Part shown: piece by piece, positions 60,257 through 64,000 of the stretch | Position numbering within the stretch: position 1 is the first letter of the stretch | Layout: every line of letters starts with the position of its first letter | NCBI RefSeq assembly: GCF_034440735.1 | Contig: NZ_CP140098.1 | Coordinates: 961,001 to 1,025,000, forward strand | Direction of reading: 5' to 3' | From: Deinococcus sp. AB2017081 | Lineage (GTDB): Bacteria > Deinococcota > Deinococci > Deinococcales > Deinococcaceae | DNA length: 64,000 nucleotides | Translations under genes and position numbers: made by a program | The notes under the pieces: model-generated | Told to the model about the DNA's origin: nothing | The model's input: the letters and a program-made list of their open reading frames with translations, nothing else | Databases searched by the model: none

Positions 60257-61255
60257 ATGGGAACCTACATCCTCCGCCGTGCCCTTCAGATGGTGCCGCT
60301 GTTGCTGGTGATCAGTCTGATGATCTTCATGCTGACCGCCCTGCAGCCCGGCGACCCGGTCGATCAGCTGACCTTCGGCAACACGAACATCACGCCCGAG
60401 GACATTGCCCGTCTGAAGCAGGCTTACGGCCTGGATCAGCCGTGGTACGTGCGCTACTTCTTCTGGCTCAAACAGGCCGTCACGGGGAACTTCGGGTACT
60501 CTCAGGACTTCAATATTCCGGCGCTGGAGTTCGTGTTCCAGCAGCGCATGCCCAACACGCTGCTGCTGACCGTCCCCGCCCTGGTGGTCAGTACCCTGAT
60601 CGCGGTGCCGCTGGGGATCTTCAGCGCGGTGCGCCAGTACTCCTGGATGGACTACGTGCTGACCTTTCTGAGCTTCCTGGCGTTCAGTGCGCCCCTGTTC
60701 TGGGTGGCGGCCATGGCCATGTATTTCTTCGCGGTGTACCTGCCGGGCGTGACCGGGGGCGCGGTGTCGCTGCCGCCCGGCGGGCTGGGCAGTCCCGACC
60801 TGCCGCTGGACGCCGGGTTCTGGGCGACGACCATGGATAAAGTGCACTACCTGCTGCTGCCGCTGGGCATCCTGATGCTGCGCGAGATCGCCGTGACCAT
60901 GCGCTTCATGCGGGCAAACATGCTGGAGGTGCTGACCCAGGACTTCGTGCGCACCGCCCGCGCCAAGGGCCTGAACGGGCGCGTGGTGCTGTACAAGCAC
61001 GCGCTGCGCAACGCGGTCGCCCCGATCCTGACCCTGCTGGGCCTGAGCATCCCCGGGCTGTTCGGTGGAGCCGTGATCACCGAGACCGTCTTCTCGTGGC
61101 CGGGCATGGGCCGCGCCATCTTCGACGCGCTGGTCACCAAGGACTTCAATGTGGTGATGGTCGCGCTGATGCTGCTGGCGCTGCTGACGGTCGTGTTCCA
61201 GCTGCTCACCGACATCGCGTACGCCTACGTCGATCCCCGCATCCGGTACACCTGA
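60257..61255 (+). CDS. Oligopeptide ABC transporter permease (DppB/OppB type)
   Basis: 332 residues, six helices, N-terminal signature [33 protein letters not shown] and the EAA loop [25 protein letters not shown]. It forms the channel with the next gene product. Confidence 0.93.
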   Translation: MGTYILRRALQMVPLLLVISLMIFMLTALQPGDPVDQLTFGNTNITPEDIARLKQAYGLDQPWYVRYFFWLKQAVTGNFGYSQDFNIPALEFVFQQRMPNTLLLTVPALVVSTLIAVPLGIFSAVRQYSWMDYVLTFLSFLAFSAPLFWVAAMAMYFFAVYLPGVTGGAVSLPPGGLGSPDLPLDAGFWATTMDKVHYLLLPLGILMLREIAVTMRFMRANMLEVLTQDFVRTARAKGLNGRVVLYKHALRNAVAPILTLLGLSIPGLFGGAVITETVFSWPGMGRAIFDALVTKDFNVVMVALMLLALLTVVFQLLTDIAYAYVDPRIRYT

Positions 61256-61263
61256 GGTTTCCT

Positions 61264-62196
61264 GTGACGACCACCCTGCCCGCTTCTCCGGCGCCCCGGC
61301 GCGCCCGCAGCAACTCCACCCTGGCGACGGCCATGCGTCGTCTGCGCAAGCACCGCGCTGCGATGGTCAGTCTGGCGGTCATCGTGTTGCTGATCCTGAC
61401 GGCGATCTTCGCCCCGCTGATCGCGCCCTACGATCCCAATGCCCAGGATCTGGCGGGCATCTACGCGCCACCCACCGCCGCGCATGTCATGGGCCAGGAC
61501 AGCCTGGGCCGCGATCTGCTGTCACGCATCATCTACGGCAGCCGGATCAGTCTGCTGGTGGGCTTCTCCGTGTCGCTGTTCAGCATCCTGCTGGGGACGC
61601 TGATGGGTGTCCTGGCCGGGTTCTTCGGTGGGCGCACCGACACGGTGATCAGCCGCTTCATCGAGATCATGCTGTCGGTGCCGGAACTGCCGCTCCTGCT
61701 CACGCTCAGTGGCCTGCTGCTCGCCAGCGACGCGCCCGTCCTGACCGCGCTGCGAGAGAACCCCAACGCCAGCGTGTTCATCATCGTCGGGATCTTTACC
61801 TTCTTCGGCTGGATGGGTACCGCCCGCCTGGTGCGCGGCGAGGTGCTGAAGCTCAAGAATCTGGAATACGTCGATGCCGCCCGTGCCCTGGGGGCCAGCA
61901 GTGCCCGCGTCATGGCCCGGCACCTCGTCCCGAACCTGCTGGCGATCATCATCGTCAACGGCACCCTGGCCGTCGGCGGGGCCATCCTGGGCGAGGCGGC
62001 GCTGTCGTTCCTGGGCTTCGGCATCCAGCCGCCCGTGTCCACGTGGGGCAACATGCTGTCCAACGCCAACGAGGTCGTGCTGGAGCATCCCTTCGTGGCC
62101 TTCTGGCCGGGCTTCGCCATCCTGATCACGGTGCTGGCCTTCAACTTCCTGGGCGACGGTCTGCGGGACGCCTTCGACCCGAAAAGCCGCCTGTAA
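61264..62196 (+). CDS. Oligopeptide ABC transporter permease (DppC/OppC type)
   Basis: 310 residues. N-terminal [51 protein letters not shown], and the EAA loop [24 protein letters not shown] are DppC features. GTG start 61264 with GAGG 7 nt upstream, 8 nt after the DppB-type gene. Operon end is marked by a strong terminator. Confidence 0.93.
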   Translation: MTTTLPASPAPRRARSNSTLATAMRRLRKHRAAMVSLAVIVLLILTAIFAPLIAPYDPNAQDLAGIYAPPTAAHVMGQDSLGRDLLSRIIYGSRISLLVGFSVSLFSILLGTLMGVLAGFFGGRTDTVISRFIEIMLSVPELPLLLTLSGLLLASDAPVLTALRENPNASVFIIVGIFTFFGWMGTARLVRGEVLKLKNLEYVDAARALGASSARVMARHLVPNLLAIIIVNGTLAVGGAILGEAALSFLGFGIQPPVSTWGNMLSNANEVVLEHPFVAFWPGFAILITVLAFNFLGDGLRDAFDPKSRL

Positions 62197-62215
62197 TCGG
62201 CTGTTTTCCCGCCCG

Positions 62216-62238
62216 CCCCCGCCTGTGCGGGGGTTTTT
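62216..62238 (+). terminator. Terminator of the ABC operon
   Basis: CCCCCGC (62216-62222), loop CTGT, GCGGGGG (62227-62233), then TTTTT. Confidence 0.9.
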
Positions 62239-62262
62239 GCTGTGCTGGGCGTGGGTGTCGGG

Positions 62263-62268
62263 TATGCT
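62263..62268 (+). promoter_or_regulatory. Leaderless -10 box for ruvC
   Basis: TATGCT ends 6 nt before ATG 62275; no SD. It supports this start over the upstream in-frame ATG at 62242. Confidence 0.55.
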
Positions 62269-62274
62269 GACAGC

Positions 62275-62772
62275 ATGATCGTGCTCGGTATCGACCCCGG
62301 ACTCGCCAACCTCGGCCTCGGCCTGATTGAGGGCGATGTCCGCAAGGCCCGGCACCTGCACCACGTCTGCGTGACCACCGAGAGCGCGTGGCTCATGCCC
62401 CGCCGCCTCCAGTACATCCACGAGGAGGTCAGTCGCCTCCTGGCCGAGTACCAGCCCGAGGCCGTCGCCATCGAGGATCAGATTCTGCGCAAGCAGGCGG
62501 ATGTGGCCTTCAAGGTGGGGCAGGCCTTCGGGGTGGTGCAGCTGGCGTGTGCCCAGGCCGGCGTGCCCGTCCACGCCTACGGCCCCATGCAGGTCAAGCG
62601 TTCCCTCGTGGGCACAGGCCGCGCGGAGAAGGAACAGGTCATCTACATGGTCAAGGCCACCCTGGGTGTGCGCGAGCTGTTCAACAACCACGCCGCCGAC
62701 GCGCTGGCCCTGGCCCTGACGCACCTCGCGCATGCGCCCATGCAGGCCCGCGCCGCCCAGCTGGTCACCTGA
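62275..62772 (+). CDS. ruvC: Crossover junction endodeoxyribonuclease RuvC
   Basis: 165 residues, normal for RuvC, which cuts Holliday junctions. Catalytic residues: Asp in GIDPGLANLG (~7), Glu in VAIEDQ (~66), and the C-terminal HAADALALAL with His/Asp. No ruvA or ruvB adjacent. Leaderless start. Confidence 0.95.
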   Translation: MIVLGIDPGLANLGLGLIEGDVRKARHLHHVCVTTESAWLMPRRLQYIHEEVSRLLAEYQPEAVAIEDQILRKQADVAFKVGQAFGVVQLACAQAGVPVHAYGPMQVKRSLVGTGRAEKEQVIYMVKATLGVRELFNNHAADALALALTHLAHAPMQARAAQLVT

Positions 62773-62776
62773 CTCC

Positions 62777-63466
62777 ATGCTGCTGCCGCTGCTGGCCTCG
62801 ACCGCGCTGACCTTCGCGTGGCTGTGGTTCTTCGTGCGGCGCGACCGGCACCCGGAGCCCGCGTGGCTGCTGGCCCGCACCTTCGCGTGGGGCATGTTCG
62901 CGTGGCTGATCGCGGCCGCCTTCGAGGCCAGCCTGGGGCGCGTTCTGAATTCCACACTTCCCCTTGCCCTGCTGTTCGTGGCGCTCCTGACCGCCGTCAT
63001 CGAGGAGGGCAGCAAGCTGCTGGCTGCCAGCACCGCGATCACGGAAGCCTCGTTCGACGAGCCGATGGATGGCCTAGTGTATGCCGTGACCGCTGCACTC
63101 GGATTCGCGCTGATGGAGAACCTGACCTACTCGCTGGGATTCGGGGCCAGGGCCGGGACGTGGCATGCGCTGGTCACCACTCTGGCACACGCCCTGTTCA
63201 GTGCGCCCCAGGGATACGCACTGGGCGGGCTGCACTGGCGACGGGGTCGGCGGTGGGTCGTGCAGGGTGCCCTCCTGAGCGTCATGCTGCATTTCGCCTT
63301 CAACAGCATCCTGGGCAACGGAGCCGGGTGGCCCATGCTGCTGGCCCTGGGAGTGGTCGTCGCCCTGATGGTCATTCTGGCCAGCCGGTATTACCTGACC
63401 TTCGAGGCGTTCGCCCGGCAGCACGGCGATCCCAGGCCAGAGTCGCGTCGCCGCGAACCCACCTGA
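62777..63466 (+). CDS. PrsW-like membrane protease family protein
   Basis: 229 residues, about seven helices. Three PrsW/CPBP-like motifs are present: VIEEGSKLLAAS (Glu pair), FDEPMDGLVYAVTAALGFALMEN, and HALFSAPQGYALG. PrsW proteases act in intramembrane proteolysis (e.g. anti-sigma cleavage). It starts 4 nt after the ruvC stop, so the two may be co-transcribed, though any functional link is unknown. Confidence 0.82.
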   Translation: MLLPLLASTALTFAWLWFFVRRDRHPEPAWLLARTFAWGMFAWLIAAAFEASLGRVLNSTLPLALLFVALLTAVIEEGSKLLAASTAITEASFDEPMDGLVYAVTAALGFALMENLTYSLGFGARAGTWHALVTTLAHALFSAPQGYALGGLHWRRGRRWVVQGALLSVMLHFAFNSILGNGAGWPMLLALGVVVALMVILASRYYLTFEAFARQHGDPRPESRRREPT

Positions 63467-63481
63467 GATCGGCGTGGCTGT

Positions 63482-64000
63482 TCAGAGGGTCGGATGCCCG
63501 GTCTGTCCATCCACCCAGTGTGTGCCGTCCTCGTCAGCCTCGTGCTTCCAGACCGGCACGTGTACCTTCAGGTATTCAATGATCTGGTCACAGGCCTCCA
63601 GCGCTGCGCGGCGGTGAGGACTGGCCACGCCGATCAGGATGCTGGCCTCGCCAGGCTGGAGGCGGCCCACCCGGTGCTGGATGTACACGCGCAGCTCCCC
63701 GTGGCGGGCGCGGGCCTCGTCCGCTGCGCTGTGCATGACCTTCTGGGCCATGGGCGCGTATCCCTCGTACTCGATACTCTCGACGACCCGACCGTGATTC
63801 GGACTGCGGACAGTCCCGACGAAGTATGCCTGTGCCCCATATTCGGGTTTCACCAGGTAACGGTCGGCCGCTTCGAGGCGGAGCGGATCGGCAGTGACCT
63901 CGCAGTGTGTGTCCGGACTGGCTCCGGCTCCACCAGCGACCGGAGGCAGGAACGCCACCTCGTCACCGGCGTGGATCACGTGGCCGGGGGTGGCGTACGT
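63482..64000 (-). CDS. MoaD-MoaE fusion (molybdopterin synthase), 5' end beyond the window
   Basis: At least 173 residues; the frame is open to the window edge on the minus strand. The first part reads HAGDEVAFLPPVAGG, the C-terminal end of MoaD with the GG that carries the thiocarboxylate. After a ~12-residue joint comes MoaE: AYFVGTVRS, VESIEYEGY, YIQHRVGRL, then ACDQIIEYLKVHVPVWKHE with the catalytic Lys. Because GG is no longer C-terminal, the thiocarboxylate step needs cleavage of the fusion. Works with the moaC product from 37 kb. Confidence 0.88.
   Translation of the reverse strand, partial: TYATPGHVIHAGDEVAFLPPVAGGAGASPDTHCEVTADPLRLEAADRYLVKPEYGAQAYFVGTVRSPNHGRVVESIEYEGYAPMAQKVMHSAADEARARHGELRVYIQHRVGRLQPGEASILIGVASPHRRAALEACDQIIEYLKVHVPVWKHEADEDGTHWVDGQTGHPTL

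Overview
The window is high-GC bacterial chromosomal DNA that reads as a Deinococcus (Deinococcota). The reasons are the gene content and the start signals. Gene content includes a Thermus-like ba3 cytochrome oxidase with a tiny subunit IIa, a menaquinol-type cytochrome b/Rieske/cytochrome c complex, CsaB-type cell-wall pyruvylation and many Deinococcus-style orphan genes. At least a dozen genes have a TANNNT -10 box ending 6-8 nt before the start codon and no Shine-Dalgarno sequence, the leaderless-mRNA signature known from Deinococcus. The genus call is an inference; no rRNA is present. I see no phage, integrase, transposase or CRISPR array.

Layout. 1-9.9 kb: COG0523 metal-chaperone GTPase, DUF2231 membrane protein, csaB with a DUF5693 membrane partner, udk with a Glu/Leu/Phe/Val-dehydrogenase homologue that lacks its catalytic lysine, a degenerate E2-acyltransferase-like protein, and a fused siroheme-decarboxylase-like (AhbA-AhbB) gene divergent from a stand-alone Lrp ligand-binding domain. 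9.9-10.6 kb: a gene-free, structured, repeat-bearing stretch with a 26-bp perfect palindrome. 10.6-13.6 kb: a Lys-rich-tailed orphan gene, gmk, a macro-domain gene, a duplicated promoter-terminator module, a 58-residue disordered protein and an endonuclease III. 13.6-18.2 kb: AraC regulator divergent from an FMO-SDR-MFS operon, similar in plan to virS/mymA of mycobacteria. 18.2-22.9 kb: def-fmt-LOR operon, a secreted TPR protein, then an intergenic cluster of DnaA boxes before surE.

22.9-28.5 kb: a duplicated-DUF6624 secreted protein, a PadR regulator heading an operon of two paralogous permease-prefix-domain membrane proteins, small genes, and a LysM-M23 peptidase. 28.6-34.8 kb: truA, an acyl-CoA dehydrogenase, then BTAD regulator, CBS protein and the ba3 oxidase genes (IIa, II, I, cytochrome c). 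34.8-35.2 kb: tRNA-His and tRNA-Leu. 35.2-39.3 kb: a membrane protein with a bactofilin-like segment, moaC, DUF177, and a long RmlA-type nucleotidyltransferase. 39.4-43.7 kb: a Csp copper-storage protein, a two-component system and two lipoproteins, one a phospholipase A2. 44.1-50.3 kb: a 2060-residue secreted DUF11-repeat protein. 50.5-58.0 kb: DMT transporter, CvpA-like protein, orphan response regulator, beta-lactamase-fold hydrolase, the bc-type complex operon, small genes and a HesB/IscA protein. 58.3-64 kb: oligopeptide ABC transporter (binding protein and two permeases, no ATPases), ruvC, a PrsW-like protein, and a MoaD-MoaE fusion running off the right end.

Three themes link the genes: respiration (menaquinol-cytochrome c reductase at 54-57 kb feeding the ba3 oxidase at 32-35 kb), molybdenum cofactor synthesis (moaC and moaD-moaE at separate loci), and envelope biology (csaB, M23, PLA2, DUF11 and secreted repeat proteins). 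The least explained parts are the DnaA-box cluster (21.9-22.1 kb), the twin promoter-terminator units (12.4-12.6 kb) and the pseudo-enzymes near 6-8 kb.
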